This document shows, piece by piece, positions 52,182 to 60,219 of a stretch of 64,000 bases of DNA (position 1 is its first letter; each line of letters starts with the position of its first letter). A program made the translations under genes and the position numbers. The notes under the pieces were generated by a model. It was not told the origin of the DNA, did not search any database, and saw only the letters and a program-made list of their open reading frames with translations. The stretch spans positions 3,286,001 through 3,350,000 of the forward strand of contig NZ_AP018448.1 in the NCBI RefSeq assembly GCF_030294945.1, in the 5' to 3' direction. Source of the DNA: Streptomyces graminofaciens (GTDB lineage Bacteria; Actinomycetota; Actinomycetes; Streptomycetales; Streptomycetaceae).

Positions 52182-54320
52182 TCAGGCGGCCCGCCGGTCC
52201 TCCTCGCGGGCCGTCAGCGGCACCTGCGGCCCGTCCGACTCGCGCAGCCAGCGCCGCAGTACGCGGTGGACGTGCTCGGCGCCGACCAGTTCGGTGCCGT
52301 CCCCGACCGGCTCGGACAGCGCGAGCGGCGACAGCAGGAAGGGGCGGCCCTGGGCGCCGCCGAGCCCGCCGTGCGAGCCGATCTGCTCCTCGAACGCGAG
52401 GACTTCGCCGTCGGCGGGGTCGAACCAGGAGTTGACCATGATGTCGGCGACATGCGGGAACGTGTGCGTGCGGCGTACGGCGTCGGCGGCGCCCGGCCCG
52501 AAGTCGGCGAGCGGGCCCGGTTGTTCGTCGCTCAGCTCGTCGACGGGGATCTCGGCACCGTGCGCACCGAGGACGAGCCCGCCGTGCTCCGCGCTGCGCA
52601 CGAGGACGAAGCCGATGCCCGGGTGGTTGGCGAGGGTGGACAGCAGCGCGGGGTGCCGGGCGTCGATCTCCTCCTTGCTCATCCGGTGCGGTACGTCCGG
52701 GAAGGAGACGAGGCCGAGGTTCCCTGAGGCCAGCACGATGGGTTCCGAGCGGCGCGAGGGCCGGTGCTGTTCGGCGCCCTCCTCGACGCGCAGGCGCAGC
52801 GCGGCCCGTACGGCGGCCCGGGCCTCGGCGCCGCTGTGGGTGCGCTGCGCCTTGCGCGGTACGGGCAGTCCGCAGCCGGCTCGGACCAGGTTGCCGAGGC
52901 TGAGGCCGTAGCGGCCGAGGAAGGTCTCGCCGGGGCTCTGGCCGTGGTCGGAGAGCAGGACGATGCGGTAGGCGCGCGGGGCGTGTTCGGCGACCTGGGC
53001 GATCAGCGCGAGGGAACGGTCGAGGCGTTCGAGGACCTGGGCGGCGTCCCGGCTGCCCGGCCCGGAGTGGTGCGCGACCTCGTCGTAGGCCACCAGGTCC
53101 GCGTAGACGGCGGAGCGGCCCGCGAGCATGTCGCCGATGACCGCGGCGACGACGACATCGCGTTCGACGACGGTCGCGAAGGCCCGGATGAACGGGTAGA
53201 GCCCGCCGCGCTTGACGCGGGGCCGCTGCTTGCCGATCCGGGCCCGGGTGGACTGCCCGATCTCCCGCAGCACATCGGCGACGAACGACATGGCCGTACG
53301 CACGGCGTTGGCGGGGTCGCTGAAGTAGGCGAAGTACCCGGCGCGGGAGCGGTTGCGCCGGCCTCGGCGGGCCGCGATGGACAGGACCAGGGCGAGCTGG
53401 TCGGCGCCGCCGCTGAAGAGGTTGCCGCGGCTGGCGCCGTCGACGGTGAGGAGGCCGCCGTCGCCGGTGCGCTCGATGGCCCGGCGCTGGAGTTCGGCGG
53501 CGCTTGAGGGCCGGTTGCAGACCATCACCTCCCGGCTCTCCTTCTCGTACCAGCGGAAGGCCGGCACATCGTGGTTGGAGCCGTGCAGGATGCCGAGCTG
53601 GCTGGCGCCGGTCTGGCTGGACCAGTCGGTGCGCCACGGGGTGAGCCGGTGGGTGGGGCGGTGGGTGGGGCGTCCGTCCACCACGTCGCCGAGCCAGCGG
53701 GCGACGGTCGGCATGAGGCCGTCGGCCACGGCCTGCCGCAGTGATTCGTGGCCGACGCCGTCGAGTTGGAGGAAGACGATGCCGGGACCGACCGGCCCCG
53801 GACCGCCGTCGGCGCGCCTGCGGCGACGGTCGGCGAGCCGGTAGAGCCGCCGTCGGTACGCGTCGTCGTCCCGCACGGCGAGGGCGCCGCCGGTGGCGGA
53901 CGCGACGGCGGACATCGCGGCGGCGACGACCACGGCGGTCTCCGGTGCGGCCTCACCGTGCCCGACGGGGTTGACCCACAGCGCGACGAGCAGCAGCGAC
54001 CCGTTCAGGAAGAAGACGAGCAGCCCGAGCACGAGAGCGGGCACGAGCAGCAACGCCCGTACGAGCAGGGGCCACACGAGGGAGGACAGCAGACCGAAGA
54101 CGCCGGCGCCCACGGCGGCGGTGACGGCGATCCGGGTCGCGCTGTCACCGTCGACGGACTGCAGCCGGAAGTCGGGCAGCGCCCCCGCGAGCACCAGCAT
54201 CGTCACGGCGGAGACGGCCCACACGGCCAGCATCCGCCAGACCCCGCTCAACACCCTCCGCCAACGCCCGCCGCCCACGCCCGTCCACCTCACGTCCCGG
54301 TCCTCGGACCAGCCTGTCAC
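52182..54320 (-). CDS. Membrane holin-4-like domain fused to alkaline-phosphatase-superfamily hydrolase
   Basis: A 712-residue fusion. The first 160 residues hold four membrane helices resembling the phage_holin_4_2 (mycobacterial/Streptomyces) domain. From about 185 it is a nucleotide-pyrophosphatase/phosphodiesterase-like domain: metal Asp in VFLQLDGVGHES, a candidate nucleophile in TGASQLGILHGSN, YADLVAYDEVAHHSG and LLSDHGQSPG with Asp-His metal ligands. It probably hydrolyses phosphate esters at the membrane. The GTG at 54320 has no clear ribosome site, so the exact start is uncertain. Proteins of this design recur in Streptomyces with unknown roles. Confidence 0.82.
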   Translation of the reverse strand: MTGWSEDRDVRWTGVGGGRWRRVLSGVWRMLAVWAVSAVTMLVLAGALPDFRLQSVDGDSATRIAVTAAVGAGVFGLLSSLVWPLLVRALLLVPALVLGLLVFFLNGSLLLVALWVNPVGHGEAAPETAVVVAAAMSAVASATGGALAVRDDDAYRRRLYRLADRRRRRADGGPGPVGPGIVFLQLDGVGHESLRQAVADGLMPTVARWLGDVVDGRPTHRPTHRLTPWRTDWSSQTGASQLGILHGSNHDVPAFRWYEKESREVMVCNRPSSAAELQRRAIERTGDGGLLTVDGASRGNLFSGGADQLALVLSIAARRGRRNRSRAGYFAYFSDPANAVRTAMSFVADVLREIGQSTRARIGKQRPRVKRGGLYPFIRAFATVVERDVVVAAVIGDMLAGRSAVYADLVAYDEVAHHSGPGSRDAAQVLERLDRSLALIAQVAEHAPRAYRIVLLSDHGQSPGETFLGRYGLSLGNLVRAGCGLPVPRKAQRTHSGAEARAAVRAALRLRVEEGAEQHRPSRRSEPIVLASGNLGLVSFPDVPHRMSKEEIDARHPALLSTLANHPGIGFVLVRSAEHGGLVLGAHGAEIPVDELSDEQPGPLADFGPGAADAVRRTHTFPHVADIMVNSWFDPADGEVLAFEEQIGSHGGLGGAQGRPFLLSPLALSEPVGDGTELVGAEHVHRVLRRWLRESDGPQVPLTAREEDRRAA

Positions 54321-54344
54321 AACGGGCGGGGACGAGGCTCTGGA

Positions 54345-54797
54345 TCAGCGGCCGTCGTAGCCCGCCGTCGGCATCGACAGACGTCGGTGGACGCTGGCCT
54401 TCATCTGGGCGTCGTACGCGGGTTCCGCGCGACCCACGGTCTCGACGCGGACGCCGCGCCGGGCACACTCGGCGGTGAAGTCGTCCACGGAGGTGAGGGC
54501 GCGTTCGAGGACGCGGCGGCTGGGGGCGACGAACAGGTCCACGAGGCCGGCGTCGACGTCGCCCCACAGGGCGCAGTGGTCGGAGCGCAGACCGCCCACG
54601 AGCAGTTCGCGGGTCACCACATAGCCGCGCTCGGCGGCCCAGCGGGCGCACATCGCGTGCTGGCTGCGGGAGTCGACGAGGAAGGGCTCCTCGTCGAGTT
54701 CCTCCAGCGGCGTCAGGCTGGCTATGGCCGCGACCCGTACGACATCGGAGTCGACATCGGCGTCGACATCGACAGAGGCGCCACTCGTGTCTCCCAT
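54345..54797 (-). CDS. Hypothetical protein resembling a serine-recombinase N-terminal domain
   Basis: A 150-residue protein. The start VDVDADVDSDV is a short Val-Asp repeat. After that, VDSRSQHAMCARWAAERGYVVTRELL and VDLFVAPSRRVLERALTSVDDFTAECARRGVRVETV recall the layout of the resolvase N-terminal domain (sequence-number Cys/Arg helix, then a strand VDxxVxxxxxRxxR). The catalytic Tyr-Ser start and the DNA-binding part are missing, so it is unlikely to recombine DNA. The ATG at 54797 follows GAGGGG. It is only 24 bases upstream of the holin-phosphatase gene on the same strand. Confidence 0.6.
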   Translation of the reverse strand: MGDTSGASVDVDADVDSDVVRVAAIASLTPLEELDEEPFLVDSRSQHAMCARWAAERGYVVTRELLVGGLRSDHCALWGDVDAGLVDLFVAPSRRVLERALTSVDDFTAECARRGVRVETVGRAEPAYDAQMKASVHRRLSMPTAGYDGR

Positions 54798-54916
54798 GGT
54801 GTCCCCCTCACCTCCGGGTTCAGCGCCGGGCCACCGGATCATGCCGGACGAGCCCTGGCCGCAGACCCTACTCCAGCCCGTAGGCTCGGGGGAGTAGCGC
54901 GAAGGAGGCGAACGGA

Positions 54917-55690
54917 GTGCCGGTGGACATCACCTGGTGGGGTCATGCCACCTGTACCGTCGAGGACTCGGGGGTTCGCGTGCTCACCGACCCCCTTTTC
55001 GCGCGTCGGCTCGCCCATCTGCGCCGGCGTCGTGGGGTGCCGCCCCCGGCGCAGGCGACGGTCGCGGACGTGGCGCTCGTGTCGCATCTGCACGCCGACC
55101 ATCTACACGTCCCGTCGCTGGCCCGGCTCGCCCCGGGCACCCGTCTGCTGGTGCCGAGGGGCGCCCCCCGCCAGGTGCCGGGGCTGCGCAGACTCACGCG
55201 TCTACGACTCGTCGAGGTGGCGCCCGGGGACGAGGTCCAGGTCGGTGACCTGGTCGTTCGTGCCGTGCCCGCGCGGCACGACGGGCGGCGCCTCCCGGTC
55301 GGCCCGCACCGGTCGCCCGCGCTCGGGTATGTGATCGAGGGCGAGGCGCGGACGTACTTCGCCGGGGACACCGGGCTGTTCGAATCGATGGCCGAGGACG
55401 TCGGGCGGATCGACGTGGCGCTGCTGCCGGTCGGCGGCTGGGGACCGTATCTCGGCGAGGGGCATCTGGACGCGGGGCGCGCGGCTCAGGCCCTTGCGCT
55501 CCTCGCGCCCCGAAGCGCCGTGCCGGTGCACTACGGGACGTACTGGCCGATCGGCCTGGACGCCGTGCGCCCCCATGAATTCCACTCCCCCGGCGAGGAG
55601 TTCGTGCGCCTGGCCGCCACGCACGCCCCCGAGGTGGCCGTGCACCGGCTGGGGCACGGGGAGTCCGTGCGGCCGGAGGTGACGCGGTGA
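54917..55690 (+). CDS. MBL-fold metallo-hydrolase (UlaG/YcbX-like)
   Basis: A 257-residue metallo-beta-lactamase-fold hydrolase. The metal motif SHLHADHLH gives His57, His59, Asp61 and His62; PARHDGR, YFAGDTGLF and VPVHYGTYW supply further ligands, in the order seen in lactonase/phosphodiesterase-like UlaG and N-acyl-phosphatidylethanolamine-hydrolase-like proteins. The substrate is unknown. GTG at 54917 follows a clear GGAGG site. It precedes a DedA-family gene by 34 bases and is probably co-transcribed. Confidence 0.88.
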   Translation: MPVDITWWGHATCTVEDSGVRVLTDPLFARRLAHLRRRRGVPPPAQATVADVALVSHLHADHLHVPSLARLAPGTRLLVPRGAPRQVPGLRRLTRLRLVEVAPGDEVQVGDLVVRAVPARHDGRRLPVGPHRSPALGYVIEGEARTYFAGDTGLFESMAEDVGRIDVALLPVGGWGPYLGEGHLDAGRAAQALALLAPRSAVPVHYGTYWPIGLDAVRPHEFHSPGEEFVRLAATHAPEVAVHRLGHGESVRPEVTR

Positions 55691-55724
55691 GGCGTCGGCG
55701 GAGCGCGGTCGCGGAGGGCACCCG

Positions 55725-56345
55725 GTGATGGTCCTGTCCGCGGCGGGCACCACCCTGCCGCACGAGTCCACCCAGCAGGCGGTCGGCTATCCGACGCTGT
55801 TCATGCTGGTGCTGATCGGCGCGCTCGTGCCGGTGGTGCCGACGGGCGCGCTGGTCAGTTCGGCGGCCGTGGTGGCCTTCCACCAGACGGCGCCGTTCTC
55901 GCTGCTGCTGGTGTTCGTGACGGCGTCGCTGGCCGCGTTCCTCGGGGACATCGCGCTGTACTGGCTCGGCCGGCGCGGCATGGGCTCGAAGAACGGCTCC
56001 CGGTGGCTGGAGGCGATCCGCCGCCGGGCGCCGGAGGACCGGCTCGCCCGCGCCCAGGAGCGGCTCGACGACCACGGGGTGACCGTCCTGGTGCTGTCCC
56101 GGCTGGTGCCGGCCGGGCGGATTCCGGTAATGCTGGCGTGTCTGCTGGCGAAGATGCCGATGCGGCGCTTCGCACGAGGGAACCTGCCGGCCTGCTTGGC
56201 GTGGGCGGTGACGTATCAGCTGATCGGCATTGTGGGCGGGTCGCTGTTCAGCGAGCCTTGGGAGGGTGTGGTCGCGGCGGTCGCGCTGACCCTGGTGATC
56301 AGCGTGGCGCCCGGTGTGTGGCGGCGGGTTCGGTCTGCCGGGTGA
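55725..56345 (+). CDS. DedA/VTT-family membrane protein
   Basis: A 206-residue VTT-domain membrane protein. Signature segments include FLGDIALYWLGRRGMG, the conserved helix-loop SRLVPAGRIPVMLACLLAKMPMRRFARGN with its essential Arg-Pro-x-Gly-like pattern, and a closing helix before WRRVRS. Family members are linked to lipid (undecaprenyl or phospholipid) scrambling and proton-motive-force homeostasis. GTG at 55725 follows GGAGGG; an ATG three bases later is an alternative. It is the second gene of a pair with the MBL hydrolase. Confidence 0.88.
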   Translation: MMVLSAAGTTLPHESTQQAVGYPTLFMLVLIGALVPVVPTGALVSSAAVVAFHQTAPFSLLLVFVTASLAAFLGDIALYWLGRRGMGSKNGSRWLEAIRRRAPEDRLARAQERLDDHGVTVLVLSRLVPAGRIPVMLACLLAKMPMRRFARGNLPACLAWAVTYQLIGIVGGSLFSEPWEGVVAAVALTLVISVAPGVWRRVRSAG

Positions 56346-56442
56346 CGGTGCATCGTGGAGTGCGGCTCCGTTGTGGCTGATCGCGGGTCAGCGGCTCCAC
56401 TCGGACTGTTGCGTCATGGTCTCTTCATCCCCGCCGCCCCTC

Positions 56443-57741
56443 TTATCCGTCTCGCCCGTCTCGCCCGTCCTGCTCGTCTCGTTCGTCTAGTTCGTCTCGC
56501 CCGTCTCGTTCGTCTCGTTCGTCTTGCCGAAGATCCTCGAAGGCCGTTCCGAAGGAGATCAACGCTCGTTCCACGTGCGGGAGTTCCAGCGGGTCGGGTG
56601 CCGTGAGCGCCGCCATGCGCTCGGCGGCCGTCGCGCCGAGCAGCGGGCCCGTCGACAGGCGGACCCGCAGCGCCCCGAGGTCGTCGCCGAAGCGGTGGCC
56701 GCCGGGGGCGGGCATGCCGAGCCGGGCGGTGAGGAAGTCCTCCAGTTCCTGGGCGTCGCCGACACCGTGCGCGGTGAGCGCGGAGCGCAGCGGGCTGAGG
56801 TCGGCATAGAGGTGCCGCCCGGCGCGCGGGGGGAGGGCGAGCGCCCCGGCGGTCGTCACGGCGCGGTGCGCGGCGGTGGCCACGCGCGCGTGCAGCCGTA
56901 CGGCGGCGGCGAGCCGCTCGGTGACGGGGGCGGGCTCGTCGAGCGCGTACCCGGCGGCCACCGCGACCGGGGTGGCGATCCGGGCGCCGAGCGCGGTGAG
57001 GACGTCGAGGACGCGGGCGTGCAGCTCCGCTCCGGCCGCGTTCGCCGGGAAGCGGGCGACGGCGGCGGGCCAGCCGGGCGGCAGCTGGGCACCGGCCAGG
57101 TCGGTGACGACGGTGACCCGGTCGGGCATCATCTCGGCGGGGCTGAGCAGCACGGTCTCCCGCGGCTCGTGCAGGGTGTCGCGCCAGGTCTCGTCGCTGA
57201 CCAGGTGCAGCCCCTCGCCCGCGGCGGCCTCCATGGTCTCGTGCACCAGCTCGGGCGGCGCCACGGTGGCGGTCGGGTCGTCGGCGACGCACAGCACGAG
57301 CAGCCGCGGATCACCGCCTTCGGCACGGATCCGCCGCACGGTCTCCAGCAGGGCGTACGGGTCCGGGACGCCCCCGCAGTCGGCCGGGGTGCCCACATGG
57401 AAGACGGATCTGCCGAGCGCCCTCGCCTCGGGCTCCCACCAGGCGGCGCACGGCCGCGGGAGCAGGACGTCACCGCCGAGCGCGGCGGTCAGCGCCAGCA
57501 GCAGGACGGGGCCGCCGGGGGCGGCGGCGACCCGGTCGGGTTCGGTGGGCAGACCGCGCCGCTCCCAGTAGCCGCAGGCGGCGTCGAGGAGCGCGGGAGG
57601 GCCACCGGGGGGTACGGCGTCGGAGCGGTCCGCGGCGGCCGCGAGTACGGCGGCGAGTTCGGGCAGGACCGGCAGGCCCTGATCGGGTGGGGGCGGCCCG
57701 TAGCGAACGGGACCGTGACCTTCGGGATCCGTCCGCCGCAT
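56443..57741 (-). CDS. Aminotransferase class I/II-fold protein lacking any lysine
   Basis: A 432-residue fold-type I pyridoxal-phosphate-like protein. Retained features: Asp183 in LHLVSDETWRD, where the cofactor-pyridine Asp sits; an AADDPTATV-like site in the place of NPNNPTG; and the C-terminal LRVRLSTGPLLG holding the carboxylate Arg. The Schiff-base Lys is missing: the expected SxSK region reads VVTDLAGAQLPPGW (about 212-224), and no Lys occurs anywhere in the protein. The tail is a run of Asp-Glu-Arg, Asp-Gly-Arg units encoded by nine 9-bp repeats. The ATG follows GGAGG. It probably does not transaminate. Confidence 0.85.
   Translation of the reverse strand: MRRTDPEGHGPVRYGPPPPDQGLPVLPELAAVLAAAADRSDAVPPGGPPALLDAACGYWERRGLPTEPDRVAAAPGGPVLLLALTAALGGDVLLPRPCAAWWEPEARALGRSVFHVGTPADCGGVPDPYALLETVRRIRAEGGDPRLLVLCVADDPTATVAPPELVHETMEAAAGEGLHLVSDETWRDTLHEPRETVLLSPAEMMPDRVTVVTDLAGAQLPPGWPAAVARFPANAAGAELHARVLDVLTALGARIATPVAVAAGYALDEPAPVTERLAAAVRLHARVATAAHRAVTTAGALALPPRAGRHLYADLSPLRSALTAHGVGDAQELEDFLTARLGMPAPGGHRFGDDLGALRVRLSTGPLLGATAAERMAALTAPDPLELPHVERALISFGTAFEDLRQDERDERDGRDELDERDEQDGRDGRDG
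56448..56528 (-). repeat. Nine 9-bp tandem repeats encoding a charged tail
   Basis: Units of CGTCTCGCC/CGTCTCGTT are repeated nine times with a few changes. On the coding strand they give Asp-Glu-Arg, Asp-Gly-Arg and similar triplets that end the aminotransferase-like protein. Confidence 0.85.
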
Positions 57742-58097
57742 GTGTGCCTCCGCGCAGTGAGGTCGGGTCGTCCGGCGCTCGGAGTGACTCCGGGGGAGCT
57801 TCGAGACGACTTGGCTGTGCGCCGATTGTGCTCCGTGACGCCTCGGGGGGTGCCACGGAGCACCTCCACCCTGCCAGTACCCAGACGTACGCGCCGCCAT
57901 GGGCACCCGGACGGGTTGGGTCGACCGCAGTCGAAGCCGCAGTCGAAGTGGACGCGGGGGAAGGGGCGCTGTCGAAGTGGACGCGGGGGAAGGGGCGCGG
58001 TCGCGCCATGCGAGGGGAAACGATCGCGGTCGTACCGGCCGAGACGTACACAACCGGGCTGTGCCGGGGCCAGGGAACCGGTCGCCCCTCTGCCGGC
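57742..58097. other. 356-base intergenic region with direct repeats
   Basis: No gene seen. It holds a 28-bp sequence twice (57942-57969 and 57971-57998, starting GTCGAAGTGGACGCGG) preceded by degenerate CGCAGTCGAAG units, and a CTCCGTG...CACGGAG hairpin at 57835-57864. It should contain the promoter of the aminotransferase-like gene and the end of the surface-protein transcript. Confidence 0.6.
57942..57998. repeat. 28-bp direct repeat, two copies
   Basis: Two identical 28-base units separated by one base. Confidence 0.8.
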
Positions 58098-59054
58098 TCA
58101 CTCCCGGCGGCGCAGCCGGTGCACGGCGGCGCCGAGCGCGCCCACGATGAGGAGTCCGCCGGCGACGAGCGCGGGCACGGAGTCGGTGAAGGCTCCGCCA
58201 CCACCCGCGTGGACGCCCTGCGGGATCACGGCGGGGTGGTGGGTGGGCTGACGGTCGGCCTGGTGATCGGCCTGAGGATCGACCGGGTGGGCAGGCTGCT
58301 GATCGGCCGGGTGGTCGGCCTGAGGATCCACCGGGTGGGCAGGCTGCTGATCGGCCGGGTGGTCGGCCTGCGGGTCCACCGGGTGGGCAGGCTGCTGATC
58401 GGCCGGGTGGTCGGCCTGTGGGTCTGCCGGGTGGGTGGGCTGCTGGTCTGCCTGCTGACCGGGCTGCTCGACGGCCTGCTGATCGGCCTGCTCGACGGCT
58501 TGCTGATCGGCCTGATAATCGGTGTGCTGGTCGGCCGGTTGATCGGCCTGTAGATCTGCCGGTTGATCGGCCTGCGGGTCTGCCGGGTCGGTGGGCTGAT
58601 CGTCTGCCGGGTGGTGGGCGGAGCCGCCGAGGGGCACGGTGAAGGTCCCGCTCCACTCCTTGCCCGCGCCGCCGGGCGCCGCCGGGCAGGTGCCGTCGAC
58701 GCCCCACTCGGTGGAGTCGGCGCTCGCGTCGGCGCCGGTCTCGAGGTCGGCGGCCGGCGCGAGGCGGGCGGTGCCGTTGTAGGAGGGGCCGCCCTGCTCT
58801 CCCTCGTCGTCGTTGGCGGGGACCCGTCGCAGTTGGACGCTGCCCTGTTCGAAGGCCTCGGATCCGGCTTCGATCGTCTCGGGTACGGGGCCGCCCGTCG
58901 GGTCGCAGGCGACGGAGATGGTGATCGTGCCGCCGGGCTCGACGGAGTGCGGGTTGACCTCCACGCCCGATTCCGCCGCCGCGAGCGGCGCGGCGGCGCC
59001 CAGGGCGGCACCGATGAGCACGGTGGCGGACAGGACACGGGCACTGCGGGGCAT
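58098..59054 (-). CDS. Secreted cell-surface protein with Pro/Ala/Asp/Gln/His repeats
   Basis: A 318-residue surface protein that I do not assign to a characterised family. A signal peptide (about 1-26) precedes a beta-rich domain starting VEVNPHSVEPGGTITISVACD with two paired cysteines. Next is a long repeat region, PADQQPAHPVDPQADH in tandem plus shorter QADQQAVEQ and PADLQ units. The C-terminus has a membrane helix (VPALVAGGLLIVGALGAAV) and RRRE, anchoring the protein without an LPxTG motif. AAGGAG precedes the ATG at 59054. The repeats look like a stalk that lifts the N-terminal domain through the wall. Confidence 0.8.
   Translation of the reverse strand: MPRSARVLSATVLIGAALGAAAPLAAAESGVEVNPHSVEPGGTITISVACDPTGGPVPETIEAGSEAFEQGSVQLRRVPANDDEGEQGGPSYNGTARLAPAADLETGADASADSTEWGVDGTCPAAPGGAGKEWSGTFTVPLGGSAHHPADDQPTDPADPQADQPADLQADQPADQHTDYQADQQAVEQADQQAVEQPGQQADQQPTHPADPQADHPADQQPAHPVDPQADHPADQQPAHPVDPQADHPADQQPAHPVDPQADHQADRQPTHHPAVIPQGVHAGGGGAFTDSVPALVAGGLLIVGALGAAVHRLRRRE
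58230..58480 (-). repeat. 48-bp tandem repeats in the surface-protein gene
   Basis: About five units of near-identical 48-base sequence (for example CTGCTGATCGGCCGGGTGG within each) code for a 16-residue repeat. Shorter degenerate units continue to about 58600. High identity suggests recent expansion. Confidence 0.75.
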
Positions 59055-59300
59055 GAGTGGGGCTCCTTCGGCCGACTGCGGGGCGAGTTCGCCCCGCGGG
59101 TCCATCAGAGCCCCGTACCGCGCGCTGCGCGCGCGGCCGGGCACCATTCGCGGGATGGGGGGCGGCCGTGTGGGTGACCTTGCGACGGTCGGGGTGAACC
59201 GTCGAGAGCTCGGGGGCCCGCTGTTCATCGCGGGGTGCGGGTTCATCGTGGCTGATCACGCAGTTCCCGCGCCCTTGAGGTCGTTCGACGCCGCCGGGAG
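59055..59300. other. Intergenic region with a dispersed-repeat fragment
   Basis: These 246 bases hold the promoter of the surface-protein gene and, near 59225-59285, a fragment of the GC-rich repeat (CGTGGCTGATCACGCAGTTC then CCGCGCCCTTGAGG). No gene seen. Confidence 0.5.
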
Positions 59301-60107
59301 TCAATCGGCCACGGACGCCAGCTCACGCTCCAAACCCCTGCCCCTCCTGTCCACCACAGCCGCGGCTACGTCGGACAGCTTGCGGTTCGTGGTCTGGGAG
59401 ATGCGGCGCAGGACCGTGAACGCGGCGTCCGCGTCGCAGGCCAGTACGTGCATGACGATGCCGCAGGCCTGGTCGACGACCGGCCGGGTGCGCAGCGCGG
59501 TGCCCAGCTGGTCGAGCTCGGTGAGCGCGGCGCGGTAGGAGCGGTCGCGCACCAGACAGGTGGCGGCGAGGTCGCCCAGTGCGCGGGCGGGTCCGTGCGG
59601 GGCGTCCTCGAGTGCACCGGGCCGGAAGCTGTAGAGGCTGAGGGTGACGGTCAGGCCCGAACGCCGGAAGGGGATCGTGACACTGGACCGTACGCCCGCG
59701 TCGAGGGCCACGGCCCGGTACTCCGGCCAGCGTTCCTCGTGCAGCAGGTCCGTCGAGTCGACGGGTTCGCCGCGTTCCAGCGCGGTGGGGATCGGCCCGT
59801 CCCCCGAACACAGTTGCACCGAGACGAGCCCGGCGAGATCGGGATGGGTGACGGCGGCGGGCCGTTCCGCGCCTGCCCCGAACCCGCTTCCTAAACTGCT
59901 TCCGAGACCGCCCCCGCTCTCCCTGTCACTCCCGCGGTCGACCCCGAACGCGCCCTCGGAACCGCTCTCGGACACCATGCTGCTGGCGCCGCAGCAGTCG
60001 TTGGTGCAGCGGGCGGCCTGCTCGGCGAGTTCCGACAGCCTTCTGCCCGGCAGGGCCGACTCCGGTGACTCCGCGCCCAGTAGGCCGAGGTGTTCGGTAT
60101 CCGGCAT
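59301..60107 (-). CDS. GAF-ANTAR RNA-binding antiterminator-type regulator
   Basis: A 268-residue regulator. The C-terminal ANTAR domain (about 200-262: LGTALRTRPVVDQACGIVMHVLACDADAAFTVLRRISQTTNRKLSDVA) binds paired RNA hairpins to prevent termination. The N-terminal part is a GAF-like sensor with CGASSMV at its start and RSSVTIPFRRSGLTVTLSLYS. A Gly/Ser-rich stretch of about 38 residues (about 48-85) interrupts the GAF domain. GGAGG precedes the ATG at 60107. It is divergent from a PAS-GAF protein gene, 112 bases away. Confidence 0.9.
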   Translation of the reverse strand: MPDTEHLGLLGAESPESALPGRRLSELAEQAARCTNDCCGASSMVSESGSEGAFGVDRGSDRESGGGLGSSLGSGFGAGAERPAAVTHPDLAGLVSVQLCSGDGPIPTALERGEPVDSTDLLHEERWPEYRAVALDAGVRSSVTIPFRRSGLTVTLSLYSFRPGALEDAPHGPARALGDLAATCLVRDRSYRAALTELDQLGTALRTRPVVDQACGIVMHVLACDADAAFTVLRRISQTTNRKLSDVAAAVVDRRGRGLERELASVAD

Positions 60108-60207
60108 GCTTCACGCCTCCTCTCTCAGGTCGCCTTCCCGCTCACCCGGGCGGAAAACGAACATGGCCGGTTCCGTATGCTCCACTCCCTCGCTCCCGTG
60201 CACGGGT

Positions 60208-60213
60208 TACGTT
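60208..60213 (+). promoter_or_regulatory. -10-like hexamer of a leaderless PAS-GAF gene
   Basis: TACGTT lies exactly six bases before the ATG, as at the XRE gene at 44061. No Shine-Dalgarno sequence is present. Confidence 0.5.
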
Positions 60214-60219
60214 CGTCGT

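Noticed and set aside
49118..54320. MoxR, VWA and holin-like genes as an anti-phage defence island.
   Set aside because: No effector, nuclease or known defence domain accompanies them. The holin-like domain is of the actinomycete chromosomal type.
56448..56528. 9-bp repeats considered as a replication-origin iteron or CRISPR.
   Set aside because: They form the 3' end of a coding frame, and units are too short with no initiator gene nearby.
58230..58480. 48-bp repeats considered as a CRISPR array.
   Set aside because: There are no unique spacers, the units are contiguous and in frame within a signal-peptide protein, and no cas genes are present.
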